Source: Euryodendron excelsum (taxonomy: Eukaryota; Streptophyta; Magnoliopsida; Ericales; Pentaphylacaceae). From it: a DNA stretch of 64,000 bases. Below the pieces are notes generated by a model, which was not told the DNA's origin, did no database searches, and was given only the letters and a program-made list of their open reading frames with translations. Both the position numbers and the translations under genes were made by a program. Positions 42,123-53,766 of the stretch are shown in pieces (the first letter of the stretch is position 1; the number at the start of each line of letters is the position of its first letter). Location: contig CM065388.1 of assembly GCA_033060915.1 (NCBI GenBank), positions 21,871,001 to 21,935,000 on the forward strand, read 5' to 3'.

Positions 42123-45100
42123 GTTGTCGCGCCTAGATTTATCGCACTCAAGAAATACACACAAGCGGGAACAATATTGTACTCTCTCGTTAGAACTCAC
42201 CCTCCCAAAAGAATGAGTGCGACTAGGTTTGAAATGAAAATTGATTTGAATAAATGGCTTTTGAAAAAAGATTTGGAGTCGCCACCTAACTTGATTAAGG
42301 TGAGTTAGGTAACCTAAAAACTAAGAATAATCCAAAGACTATAATTAGGGTTTTTGGAAAAGGTTTGAAAATACCTCCTCAAGAGAGGGTTTTTAAGAAA
42401 ACAGGTTGTTTGGCAACATTTGGAAAACATTTAGCCCTTTTTGAAAAAAAACTCCATTTTTGGTCTTTCGAAAATAGTGATCTAGGTTCAGAGGTTGGTT
42501 ACATGTAGGGAAGACGCACTAAGCCATCACCTTACCCCGCCCCTGCGGTACCTACATGTCTATTTACCCTAAATTCACCTATGAGAGTCTTCAACTAACT
42601 AATGACCAATCCTATCCACTTTAGAAAAAAAAAGAAATGTTTAAAAAGATATGATGCATGATATGCAAATGCAAGAAAAGAGAATTGAAAAATAGATTTG
42701 GAAAAAGATTTGAAAAGATAGATTTGAAATTGGAAAGTTTTAGAATTTGGAAATTGACATTTGAAAATAGATTTTTGGAATTGGAAATTGGAAATAGAAC
42801 ATAGAATTGGAAACTTGAAGAAGATTGTAGAATTGGAGATTTGAAAGAAGTTGTGGAATTAGAAATTTGAAAAATGTTGTGACCGCACCCATGAGGGTTG
42901 CCTACGTATCCTTTGGAGGAATCAGGTCAGTCGTAGTTCGGTTAAGAGTCCGGTAAAAAATAGAAGGTTAGATTGGAAGAAAGAGATTTCGATTGGAAAA
43001 TGGATTTGATTTGAATTTAGAATAAAAGAATGGAATTTAGAATTTTGGAATTGAAAAGGTTGAATTTTGATTTGGAAAGATAGAACTTGGAAGAAAGATT
43101 TAGACTTGTTTTGGAAAGATGAAAGTTTAGGAAACCTAGACTTAAGAACGATAGGATTTAGGAAAGACTTGAGGTTTAAGGAAGATTTGACTTGAATGTT
43201 GGACTTGGAAGATTTGGAAAGATTGGATTTAGGAAATGTTCGAATTAGGAAAGGTTCAAATTAGGAAAGTGTCATTTTAGGAAAGTTTTGGTTTAGGAAA
43301 GTTTTGACTTAGGAAAGTTTCAACTTAGGAAAGTTTTGAATTAAGAAAGTTTCATTTTAAGAAAGGTTTTGAAATACGAAATGTTTTAAAAATAAGGAAG
43401 TTTTGAAAATAAGAAAGTTTTAGATTTGGAAAGATTTGAAGTTTAGGAAAGTTTAGAATTTAGAAAGTTTTGGGTTTTGAAAGTTTTAACTTAAGAAAGT
43501 TTTGAATTTAGAAAACTTTGAATTTGGAAAGATTTAAGATTTAGAAAGTTTTAGAGTTTGAGTTTTAGAAAATCTTGAGATTAGGAAAGGTTTGAATTTA
43601 GGAAGGATTTGAAAACTTAAATTTGGAAAGTTAAGATTTGAAAAGAGGATAGAGTTAGGAAAGGGTTGAATTAGGAAAGATGTGGAAATTGAGTTTTAAA
43701 ATTTAGGAAAGATTTTTATGTTCAAGTTTTGGAAACTTAAGATTTAGGAGAGTAGAAGATTAGGAAGGAGTTGAATTAGGAAAGATTTAGATTTGGAAGG
43801 ACTGAGATTCTTATTTCCTAAAGCAAGGATTGGATTTTATTTCTAAAAGAAAAGGTTTGATTTTGTTTTAAAAAACGGAAGATTAGATCTAGTTTCCTAA
43901 ATGGGAGATTGGATTTGGTGACCTAAAGGGAAGATTGGATTTGACATGGATTTGGAAGAGGAAGTTTTAGAAAACCCTAGATTTGGAATAATATAGTTTT
44001 GACGTAGAAAAATAGGTTTTGAAAATATATTTAGTTTTGAAGTAGAAAACAAGAGGTTTTGGAAACCTAGATTTTGAGGCAAAAAATAAGGGATTGGAAA
44101 TCATGTTTTTAGAAAGAAAATTAGGGTTTTCTAATCGTGGTTCTAGGGCTTGACTTGGGCACCAAGAAAAGAGATTTTGGAAAGTAATTTTTTTGGAAAG
44201 GAAGATTTTTGGAAAGATATCCTAGGGAGGGGTTTCTAGAAGGTGAGTTTTGAAGAGAGAGTTTTTGAAAAGATTTTTGGAAGGAGATTGTTGGAAAGAG
44301 TTTTTAGGAAAGAGATTTAGGAGGCATTTTTAGAAAGTGAATTTTGAGGAGAGTATTTTGGAAAGGAGTTTGAAAAGAGAAGTTTTGGAAAATAGATTTT
44401 TAAGGAAGTTTTTAGAAAACAATTTTGGAAAGAAGAGCTTTTAGAAAGCATGTTGAAAAAGAGGGTTTTAGAAAGAGAGATTTTTGAAAAGAGAGTTTTT
44501 TTGAAAAGTATAAAAACTTCTTACTTTCCTAAAGCGATTCTAACCATAAGAAGGTTAGAACCACTTTAAGAAAGTGGTTTTGAAAACAACAAAGAGTTGA
44601 AAATATAGACCATATCGGTCACTTTAAATGTAACACTTTCCTAAAGCAATCCTAGCTATGGAAAGGCTAGAATCACCCTAGGATTGTGATTTTGAAAACA
44701 AGTTTTAGAAAAGAAGGTTTTGATGCAATTTTGAAAACCAGTGTAGTGCAAGTTTTGAAAACGAGTTTAAAAATGACTTTTGGAAGAATGCAAGATAATG
44801 ATATGCACAATCCAAATTGGGGTCGTGAACATACAATATTTAGGCTTTACCACATAATCAAGAGGGCCAAACACACGTGGTCTCCAGTTAGACTAAAAGA
44901 ATGCCCTCAACACGGTGACCCTCCAATAGCCTAATTCTTCACATGGACCGAGAATCCCCTTGTTTCAAGCATGCAAAGAAAGGGGGGAAGAAGATAGGGG
45001 ATTAAAATAGAAGAAAACCCAAGTGAGTTAGGAGAGAGAAGAGAGAGAGGGAAGTGCAGAAACTTAATGAGAAACCCTACCTTGTCTTGTTTATTTCACT

Positions 45101-45382
45101 TTACTTTGCGCGCCTTGCTTTCTTGCTTTTTCTTTGGTCTTCGCTTCAGTTTTCAAGAGCTTCAAGTTGTAGCAATCCAAGTCTTCAATGGAGGGTTGGA
45201 AGCTAATGTATAAGTGTATAGGAATGTGTACGAGTGTATAGGACGCTAGGGTTTGTGTATGGTGGCTAGGGTTTGGAAAACCTACAGAAGCTAGGGTTTT
45301 GGGAGGCTACGAGCTTTGTATATCGAATATTAGGGTTTTTAGACTAAGTTTGGGGACCTCTTTTATGCTGGAGGAGGCTCTG

Positions 45383-45500
45383 TATTTATAGATATGAGAT
45401 AGACCTGGCGCCTATTGCAGTGGTGCTAGGGCAAAATGACTCTTAGCGCCACTAGGAGTGGCGCCAGGCCATTTCTTGGCTTGGCACCACTGCTAGTGGC
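45383..45500 (-). promoter_or_regulatory. GGCGCC palindromes and TATA box (LTR E promoter)
   Basis: Minus strand: TGGCGCCAC palindromes (near 45443-45500, including the TTGGCTTGG-type inner repeat) are followed by TATAAATA (45390-45383). This is the predicted promoter of element 4 genomic RNA. Confidence 0.75.
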
Positions 45501-46649
45501 GCCAGCCAATTAGGAAAGTTTTAAGGTCGGCAAGCAACGTATCTTGGGAAGATTTGGGCACCTGTGTTAGTGACTACCATACAATTTTTAGCCTGGCTTC
45601 ACTAGGAGTGACTCCAAAAGGTCCGTGAATGATTTAAGGGATCAGGAATGGCCCAAAAGGCTAGAAAAGGGCAGGAACACTCAGAACAATGTCCCAAAGG
45701 TATTTAACTTGAAAAATAAGGATAAGATGTCTCGGAAGGGTTGACCGGGCCATTAGGGGCAAAACGGTCAACCGAGCTAGAAAGCTACCGAGATGGACTC
45801 GGAACGTCCCGAAAGAAGATTTTAGATTTGGAAACATTATTCAGTATGTTCCCAAAGGTTTCCGGTTTGATACCCAGAGCCGGTATGGTCAGAAAAGGCG
45901 ACCGGCCCACTAGGGGCAAAATGGTCATTTTACACTGGGTTCGCCGGAGCTGACTCGGAATGATCCGGAAAGATAAAGAGAGGTTAAGAATACTATAGGA
46001 AGCATTATCGGGAGGTTGCTGGTTTGATACCCAGGGACGGCGTGGTTCCCGAGGCATTCAGATGCCTAGGGGCAAAATGGTCATCTTGATCGAAAAATCT
46101 CGGAATTGACCCAAAACTGACTAGAGGGCACCTATTCATGCCAAATCATCTATAGGACAATCTCGGAAGGGTGGAGTTACCGTTCTGAGGACTTAGGTGT
46201 GTTCTCGAGAAATGTGCCGAAAAATGGCCCTAGGGGCAGTTTGGTCATTTTTCACTGAAGTGGGCTAGCAAGCACTGGTGTTGACCTGGGTTTTGAGTGT
46301 TTCCGCCACTCTGACGACGATCGTGTGACACAGGGGTTTGTTGGCAATTCCCTATATCGACCTGTTCGTGAGTATTTCCGCTACTCTAACGGTTGCGATG
46401 TTTACGAGTATTTCCACTACTCTAACGATTCGTGATCATTGTCGAGACTGCCTGATCTCGGGAAGCTGCTAAAGGGACTTAGCGCCTGAGAATCAACTTT
46501 CTTAAAAGGTGCCTAAACAGACATTTCTGCATTGGCAGGCTAGTAGGCGCCAAAGGTGGACCGTTCTACCATCTAGGGGACTTGGGGTGTCATCCCGGTC
46601 GACAGGTTTAAAGGAACTTACCGTTCCGAAGAGATTTTTTTTGGAAAAC

Positions 46650-46990
46650 ATAACAAAAAACCATCTCGAGGAATCTACTGTCTCGAGAGAGGGATTGAAA
46701 TTGGAATTAGAATTGGAAAGGGGAATTACCATATTCAGAAAGACGTGCCGAATTAGATAGAATTGCTGTCTCGAGGAATCAACTGTCTCGAGAGAGGGAT
46801 TGGAGTTGGAATTGGAAAGGGAACTTATTGTCTTCGGAAAGACTCGCCTGATAGGATTGGAAAAGGGACTTACCGTCTCTGGAAAGACGTGCCTGATTTG
46901 GAAAGGGGACTTACCGTCTTTAGAAAGACGCGCTTGATTTGGAATTGGAAAAGGGACTTACCGTCTTTGGAAAGACGTGCCTGATTTGGA
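46650..46990 (-). repeat. Variant repeat array with CGTCTT stems (LTR E)
   Basis: Irregular units of about 45-60 bp rather than 81. They share ggaaagggacttaccgtct and agacgtgcctgatttgg. The inverted repeat is now CGTCTT..AAGACG, with loops TGGA or TAGA on the plus strand. CTCGAG pairs occur at its outer edge (46672-46690 and 46772-46798). Confidence 0.8.
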
Positions 46991-47172
46991 ATTGGACCGA
47001 ACGATGCCCCCAGGAGCATTTTGGTCATTTTGTCTCTATTTGGGCCTAGTGGGCCCGCAAAGCGATGAATAGACGAGATTAGGACTAGAATTCTAGAATA
47101 TGTCCATATTGACTTGAAAACAAGTCTGGATGGACCGTAGATTGCTGAGCGGTCAAAAATGGGGTGCTTACA

Positions 47173-47177
47173 CATTA
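47173..47177. repeat. Target site duplication CATTA, right copy (element 4)
   Basis: Matches 31068-31072 exactly. Confidence 0.92.
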
Positions 47178-49388
47178 AACCTTCCTACGCCACTCTTAGT
47201 GGCGCACGGCCAACATTAAGCCATGTGCCACTAAGAGTGGCGCACCACTCTCCCATTTTTGCACTATAAATACAGACCTTCCCCCTCACTGTTTTGGGTC
47301 AAAAAAATTATCTAGAAACTCTCCCCCTCTATTCTAGGTAGCTCCCGGAGCCCTTTCTCTCTCTCGCAAAGTCTTGTCGGTCGAGTCTGAGTCCGAACTT
47401 CCGAAGCCCTAGCTTCCGAGCTCCACTGAAGGTTCGCACCGCTACCTAGAAGCTCCCAAAGTCTTCCCAAGTCTAAGGCTCGAGCCTTTACTAAAGAAAG
47501 AAGAAATGAGACAAGTTAAATCCCCTGTTTACTTTTTGTATTCCCTCACTTTCTCTTCACCCTTTGAACCCACTTGGGTTCTTTTCTTCTTTAATCCCTT
47601 ATCTCTAAACCCCCCCTTTTTGCATACTTGGAACAAGGGACGTTAAGTCTATGTTGAGAGTGAACAAGAGGAGATTACCGATCGGGACTCTCTTCTTGGC
47701 CTTCACTTGCTTCACGGCATGGCCCTAGGGCCTCCTTGCAATGTGATGATACCTAGTCTTATATGTTTCATGCCCTTATTATCGTTGTCATGCATTTGCA
47801 TTCTCGCCATGTCTTTACCCCTTAAAACCATTTTCAAAGTACCTTTCCCAAAACCGCAATTCTAGGTGAATCCTAACCAAGGTTAGGATTCACCTAGAAA
47901 AAAGTGTGACATTTTTAAATGGCTCCCATAAGCCTGAATTTCTTTCTTTTAAAAAATTTGTTCTCAGAATGATCCTAATCTTTTCATGATTAGGGTTATA
48001 TTGAGAAAGGTGTGACATTCAAAATGACCTGAAAAGGTCTACATTTTTGGCCTTGTGCCTTTATTGTTTTTTAAGGCCACAAGCCTAAAGCGATTCTAGC
48101 CTCTCAATGGCTAGAATGGTTTTAGGCAAAATGCAATATTCATTTGGATGTCTAAAATCCAAGTTAGGGTTTTGGGCCCTACAACATGTTTTCAAAAGAC
48201 TTGGTTTTCAAACCATGTACAAAACTCGCATTTGTCAAACCCTAGAGGTCCAATCTTAGGAAAATTTCATTTTTGCCCTCTCGAAAACTTTCCTTTTTCA
48301 AGCCAAAATCATACCTTTTTCAAACCCTCAAAATCCTTAATTTCCAATTCAATCGAAACTTCCCTTTTCCAAACTTTCCTTTTTAAATCAATCAAAATCA
48401 AAATCCTCCATTTTAAATCCCTCAAATCACTCCTTTTTCAAACCTTCCAAATTTAAACCCTAACTCAACTTCTCCCATTTTGGAAACAATCCAAACTTGC
48501 CTTTTTCAAAATCAAATCAAATCTCAATCTTCTTGCGAAGGCAACATTTTAAAATCAAATCAAATCTTCCTGAAAAGGAAATATTTCAAAATCAAATCTC
48601 AATCTTCCTGGAAAGGAAACATTTTCAAATCAAATCTTCCAGAAAAGGAAACATTTCAAAATCAAATTAAATCTTCCTAAAAAGGAAACATTTTTAATTC
48701 AAATTTTCCTAAAAATGAAACATTAATTCCCAACTCTTTCGAACTCTTGCCCGAATTACGACTGACCTGATCCTCTTTAAGGAGGTAAGTAGGCAACCCT
48801 TCATGGGGTGCAGTTACAACTCTTTTCAAATTCCTAATTCCATAATCACTTTCAAACTCTTTTTCAAACTTTGTTTTCAAAATTTTTTTAATTAGATAGC
48901 ATTAAACATAGATAACCGGTAAGTTGTAGTTAGCTGAGTAAAAGGTGAATGGACATATATGTATTGCAAGGGCGGGGTAGGGTGATAGTTTTAGGATATC
49001 TTCCCTATACGTAACCAACCCCTAGACTTAAGATTTCTATTTCAAAGACCAAAATTGAAGTCAATTTTCAAAAGGGCTTTCCAATATTTTTAGGGTTGTC
49101 AAACAACCCTACTTTCTAAAACCCTCTCATGAGGACGTTTTCAAAAACCTTTTCCAAAACCTAAGTTTGACCCTCGGGTTTTCATGGTGTAGATGACCTA
49201 GCACTTCTTTAAATATGTTAGGTGGTGACTCCAAAGACCTTTTCAAAAAGCCCTAATCAATTCCATTTCAAAAATTCAAACCCCGTCGCATTCGTCTTTC
49301 TACGAGGATGAGTTCTAACGAGAGAGCACCATACCTTCCCCTCCCCCCTAGGCCAAGAGGGCCTGGCGTCTGAAAATAGGGTGTGACA
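47178..49388 (+). mobile_element. LTR copy G, right piece
   Basis: Continuation of LTR G after element 4. It carries palindromes (47188-47204 and 47225-47243), TATAAATA (47265-47272), a CT-rich leader, a shorter G-poor tract (48230-48720), the conserved ctgacctgat...gtaggcaacc island (48752-48815) and the gggcggggtagggtgatag island (48950-49020). The end is tgtgaca (49388). The family is clearly related to A but far diverged, with a leader tract of about 0.5 kb instead of 1.6-2 kb. No primer-binding site follows, so it is a solo or broken LTR. No target duplication was found. Confidence 0.78.
47188..47272 (+). promoter_or_regulatory. Palindromes and TATA box (LTR G promoter)
   Basis: CGCCACT-CTT-AGTGGCG (47188-47204) and GTGCCACTAAGAGTGGCGC (47225-47243) are followed by TATAAATA (47265-47272). 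Together with the palindrome at 30988-31004 there were three in a row before element 4 split the cluster. Confidence 0.7.
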
Positions 49389-49956
49389 ATGATGAAGTGT
49401 AGACTCGTGCTCGAGCTCTAGTAAGGCCTCGCTATCTCAAGAACTCAGAAAACTCTCAAAATCTCACTTGTTTTTTGTTAGAAATGAGTTCAAACCTGAA
49501 ATCAGACGCCCTATATATAGAAATAGAATTTGTGCCAGACGGCCGTTCGAACTCCACTTCAAACGTACATGTTCAAACATGCGTTTGACGCATTCAATGA
49601 GTGTGTTGATGTCATGCCATTCGAACAGATGACTTGGCATTCAAACGCACCGTTCGAACTCGTTATTAGCCGTTCAAACGGTAAAGCTAGAATCTCAAAA
49701 AAAAAAAAAAAAAATGAAGAAAAAGAAGAAGAACTAGAAACTAAGTAAAAACAGAGCTAAAACAGAGCTCGCCCCCCCCCCCCCCAACTAAAGGCATGCC
49801 ATGTCCTCAAGGCATGAGAACAAAACCAAAGGAAAACTGTGAAAGGAAGGATGGGACAAACGAGAATACCGATGGGTACTCCCCCCCCAACTAGAAAGAA
49901 AAAGAAAAAACACTAAACACTCCAAACTACACTAATATACAAGGATGGCGCAATGG
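49389..49956 (-). other. 3' non-coding end of element 3 with an LTR-like fragment
   Basis: No gene. 49505-49690 has a TATA-like TATATATA (49519-49512, minus) next to a TTCGAA/TTCAAA cluster, as in the Athila-type LTRs. An A18 run (49697-49714) and a C14 run (49772-49785) follow, then ggcatgccatgtcctcaag, common in Athila 3' regions. It may be the remains of a 3' LTR, but it does not align well with 60927-62123. Confidence 0.45.
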
Positions 49957-51097
49957 TCACTCAAAAGATGGTGGATCCTTAAGATCCACACAATCAACTT
50001 CACCCATTTCTAACTCAAAATAGGGCTTAAGTCTTTGCCCATTCACCTTAAAGCTCTTACCAGTCATAGGATTTGCTATCTCAACTGCCCCATGAGGTGA
50101 CACCTCCTTAACAACATAAGATCCAGACCATCTACTTTGAAGCTTACCCTGAAAAAAATGCAAATGGGAATTATATAGAAGGACCTTTTGACCAATCTCA
50201 AAAGATTTGCGAAGAATCTGTTGGTCATGTAAGGATTTCATCTTAGCCTTCGAGATCTTATAGGTGCCTTTACGGAGTTCATTTAGCTCGTTGAGTTTCA
50301 ATCTCCTATTTTTACCCGCCTCGTGCATATTCTCATTAAATTGGCTAACGGCCCAATAAGCTTTGTGTTCTATCTCAACTGTAAGGTGGCATGCTTTCCC
50401 GTACACAAGTTGATAGAGAGATGAACCTAAGATGGTTTTATAAGCAGTCTGATAAGCCCACAAAGTGTTCACTAACCTCAAAGACCAATCCTTCTGGTTA
50501 GGGTTAACAGTTTTCTCTAAGACTTGCTTAATCTCCCTATTTCCAACTAAACTTGGCCTTGAGTTTGAGGATGATAAGGTGCACCAACCTTGTGAATCAC
50601 CCTATACTTGCGCATTAAAATACATATGGGTCAATTACAGAAGTGGGATCTACCATAAATAATAATAGCACGCGGCATATCAAATCGAGAAAATATGTGC
50701 TCTTTTAAGAATTTGATCACCACGAGATAATCATTGGTACACGAAGGTATGGCTTCAACCCACTTAGACACGTAGCCTATGGCCACTAGAATATAAAGAT
50801 AACTAAACGAAGTAGGAAAAAGAACCATAAAGTCAATACCCCAACAATAAAAAATCTCTAGAATAATAATGGGGTTAAGAGGCATCATGTGCCTCCTCGA
50901 AAGACTGCCTAGACATTGGCACCTTTTATAGAATGTACAAAAGATATGAATGTCTTTAAATATAGTGGGCCACTAGAAACCACTTTGCAAAATTTTTGCA
51001 ATGGTTTTTGTGAAGAAAAATGCCCACCACAGGCCAGTGAATGACAAAACTCAATAACACTCTTAATCTCATTGTCAGGAATGCATTGACGAATCAC
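49957..51097 (-). pseudogene. pol: Element 3 integrase
   Basis: Minus strand, three frames. The zinc-binding end (51097-50909) has the first His pair (VIEFCHSLACGGHFSSQKP). The core frame (50888-50631) reads YCWGIDFMVLFPTSFSYLY, with the first catalytic Asp kept at residue 19, then VSKWVEAIPSCTNDYLVVIK and IFSRFDMPRAIIIYGRSHF. In this last phrase the second catalytic Asp (normally SDGG) is Tyr. The C-terminal frame (50481-49957) reads LGSSLYQLVYGKACHLTVEI and KLQSRWSGSYVVKEVSPHGA, then VNGQRLKPYFE. It is dead by residue loss plus frameshifts. Confidence 0.88.
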
Positions 51098-51600
51098 CTA
51101 ATCAGGACAATATTTAAACAAGTACAGATCCTCCCACAAAAAGTACCTCACATGTTGAAAGAATTTATTCCTATCAGGACTAGACCAATGCAAGGGAATC
51201 TTACCAGTAGCTAAGAAGTTAGCTATATCTGCATACCAAGGAGTGGTGGCATGTGAAAGTGCATGCACATGAAAAAGATGCTCATCCAAAAAATACTCAT
51301 TAATAGAAAGAGAATCTTGGGTAGCCCCATCAATAGGGAGCCTCAAAAGATGGTCGACAACTATATTCTCAACCCCCTTCTTATCTCTAATCTCAATGTG
51401 AAACTCTTTGAGCAAGAGTATCCATCGAATGAGTCGTGGTTTGGCATTAGGCTTACTCAACAAGTACTTAAGTGCAGAATGATAGATGTAAATTATAACT
51501 AAGGATTCAACTAAGTACGATCTAAATTTATCTAATGCAAAGACCACGAAAAAGAGCTCTTTTTTAGTTGTGGTATAGTTCAATTAGGTTTCATTAAGGG
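51098..51600 (-). pseudogene. pol: Element 3 RNase H
   Basis: The minus-strand frame of 161 residues reads NYTTTKKELFFVVFALDKF, then VIIYIYHSALKYLLSKPNAK, PRLIRWILLLKEFHIEIRDK and KGVENIVVDHLLRL. In the catalytic phrase, usually YTDHAALKYLL, the Asp is Tyr (residue 34). The later Asp of VVDHL remains. The frame is otherwise open. It would have removed RNA from the hybrid. Confidence 0.85.
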
Positions 51601-51636
51601 TTTTACTTGCATAATATATGACAAGAGGTTTCTTAT

Positions 51637-52883
51637 CTACCCTTTGCCCAAAACAGCCCCAACCGGATAATCACTAGTGTTACACATCAATTTAAAAGGT
51701 AAAGACCAATCGGGTGATTGAATAATAGGTGTGGTGGTCAATAGCCCTTTGAGCTTCTCAAAAGCTCCTTGGCAAGAAGATGTCCAATAAAAAAGAACAT
51801 CTTTTGAAAATAAGTGGCATAAAGGATGCAATATAGCACTAAACCCTTGAATGAACCATTGATAGAAACTAGCATGCCCAAGAAAAGATCTAACATGGTT
51901 AACAGTCCTAGGGGTCGGGAGCTTTTGAATCAACTTTACTTTGGCCTTGTCTACCTCTATCCCCTTGTTGGACACTATATGTCCAAGAACTATACCTTGT
52001 GTCACCATGAAGTGACACTTCTTCCAATTGCTCACTAAATTTCTCTCCTTACATCTCTCCAACACCTTCTTGAGGTGTCCTAAACACTCCTCAAAAGTAT
52101 CCCTATAAATTGAAAAATTATCTATGAAGACCTCTAAAAATCTCTCAACCATATCACTAAAGATAGACATCATCCACATTTAAAAGGTGGTCGGTACATT
52201 GCACAAGCTAAAAGGTATTCTCTTATAAGAATAGGTGCCAAAAGGATATGTGAAGGTAGTCTTATCTTGGTCTTCTAAGGTGACCTTTATTTGATTATAC
52301 CCGAATACTCGTCAAGGAAACAATAGAAATCTTGGCTAGCCACACGTTCAAGGACTTGATCCAAGAAAGGGAGTGCAAAGTGGTCTTTCCTAGTTGACGC
52401 ATTTAGTTTATGGTAGTCTATACATATTCGCCATCCAGTTTGTATCCTAGTAGGAACTAGTTCATTAAGCTTATTTTGTACTATCGTAACACCAGACTTC
52501 TTAGGAACCACTTGGGTTGGACTAACCCACCTAGAATTAGAGATAGGGTATATAATATCGGCATCGATAAGCTTCAATACTTTTCCTCTTACAACCTCTT
52601 TCATGTTAGGGTTCAAGTGTCTTTGCATTTAACGCACAGGCTTAGAGTCTGCCTCAAGATATATACAACGAGTACATATAAGAGGACTTATTCGATGGAG
52701 GTTCGCTATAGTCCAACATAAGGCCTTTCTATGATGCTTAAGCACTTTCAATAATGAAACCTCTTGGCCTTCGGATAGGCTAGAGGATATTACATCATGA
52801 TAAGACTCACCTTCACCTAAGAATGCATACTTTACAGTAAATGGTAAAGGTTTTTCTCTCCGGTGTGGGTGGTTGATTCTCAC
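51637..52883 (-). pseudogene. pol: Element 3 reverse transcriptase
   Basis: Minus strand. The leading frame (52883-52629) reads KPLPFTVKYAFLGEGESYHD. The fingers and palm frame (52628-52287) reads IISNSRWVSP-like YPISNSRWVSPTQVVPKKSG, then TGWRICIDYHKLNASTRKDH and FALPFLDQVLERVASQDFYC, followed by a frameshift. The next frame (52179-51637) has the catalytic box FIDN (residues 18-21) where YMDD or FMDD is normal, so the second Asp is Asn. After it come LVSNWKKCHFMVTQGIVLGH and HVRSFLGHASFYQWFIQGFS. This is typical Athila-type RT, inactive through the box change and frameshift. Confidence 0.9.
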
Positions 52884-52989
52884 TAAGGACTAGCTTAATG
52901 GCACTATGGGCTAAGGGCTCAAATGAAGGGGTCCATAGACCCACTTGCATGCGAGGCTTACTCCCGTCCCCCACTCGAGATAGGTCCTT

Positions 52990-53766
52990 ATAACTATTGA
53001 TTTCACCTTCTTATTGGTCATTAGGCTCACTACACACAAGAGCCCTCTCAATAGGATCATCTAAGAACTCATGGTCAACATGTTTTTGAATAATAGACTC
53101 TACGAAGTCTATCTTATTTACATATTCAAAATCCCCCATGTGTTTACTCACCGTGAATATGCTCATCTCTAAAGTCATATTCTAGAAAGACAGTTTTAAC
53201 AATCCATTCCTTCTAGAGTGACTCGTGTTGGACTTAACTCTCCTAGACCTAGTTCCTTATAAACTAAATAGGGAAGGAGATTAACACTAGATCCTAAATT
53301 AACAAGAGCTTGATCAATCCTATGGCCCCCTATAATACATAAAATAAAAGGACAACCGGGGTCGTTGTATTTAGGTGTAGTTTTATATGGAAGAATAGCA
53401 CTCTGACTCTCATTCATCATAGCCATCTCTTTTACATGCAACTTTTCTTTTGATAGTACACAAGTCCTTCAAGAACTTGGCATAAGAGGGAATTTGTTTG
53501 ATAGTATCTAAGATAGGAATATTGACCCTAACCTGTTTGAATATATCATATATCTCAAAGTTCAACAACTCATTCTTTGGTTTGGTCAATGTATAGGGGA
53601 ACAGGGCATGTTTCAAAACATCATTGCCCACGTCTTTAGATGCATCTTTAGGTTTAATGATAGGCTCAGAATGATTCTCAGTATATTTCAACTCTTTCTC
53701 ACTCTTTACATCACTCTCACCTATCTCTTGTTCTTGTCCTAATCCATTAGGCTCATCACTACCCAC
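52990..53766 (-). pseudogene. pol: Element 3 protease region
   Basis: Minus strand. The upstream frame (53766-53410) is the gag-protease linker with FKQVRVNIPILDTIKQIPSY and AKFLKDLCTIKRK, standard phrases of the family. The protease frame (53441-53196) reads CPFILCIIGGHRIDQALVNL, GSSVNLLPYLVYKELGLGEL and SPTRVTLEG. The catalytic Asp of the usual LDLGAS loop is Asn (residue 48), so it could not cut. A short degenerate stretch links it to RT. Confidence 0.82.

Larger units (their letters stand above)
31073..47172 (-). mobile_element. Element 4: Ogre/Tat-like element with giant LTRs, pol deleted
   Basis: This 16.1-kb minus-strand element is flanked by CATTA on both sides. From the right: LTR E (42125-47172), primer-binding site (42105-42122), leader, gag remnant (40625-39402), non-coding region, an antisense plant-mobile-domain gene (35638-37485), and LTR D (31073-about 35241). 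Protease, RT, RNase H and integrase are missing, so it is non-autonomous. LTR D and E are near identical over most of their length, as expected for a pair born together, but D has lost its first 0.85 kb. It is inserted in LTR G, between that LTR's palindromes and its TATA box. Confidence 0.9.
42125..47172 (-). mobile_element. 5' LTR of element 4, copy E, 5048 bp
   Basis: Complete inverted LTR. On the plus strand it starts TGTCGCGCCTAG and ends GGGGTGCTTACA. The conserved islands (42880-42940 and about 42490-42570), the G-poor tract (inverted, about 42950-44520), telo-boxes (about 45247-45310), TATAAATA (45390-45383), palindromes (45405-45500) and degenerate 156-bp units are all present. At its 5' end the repeat array has a different unit structure from A, C and F (46650-46990) and an altered hairpin stem. 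Confidence 0.9.
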
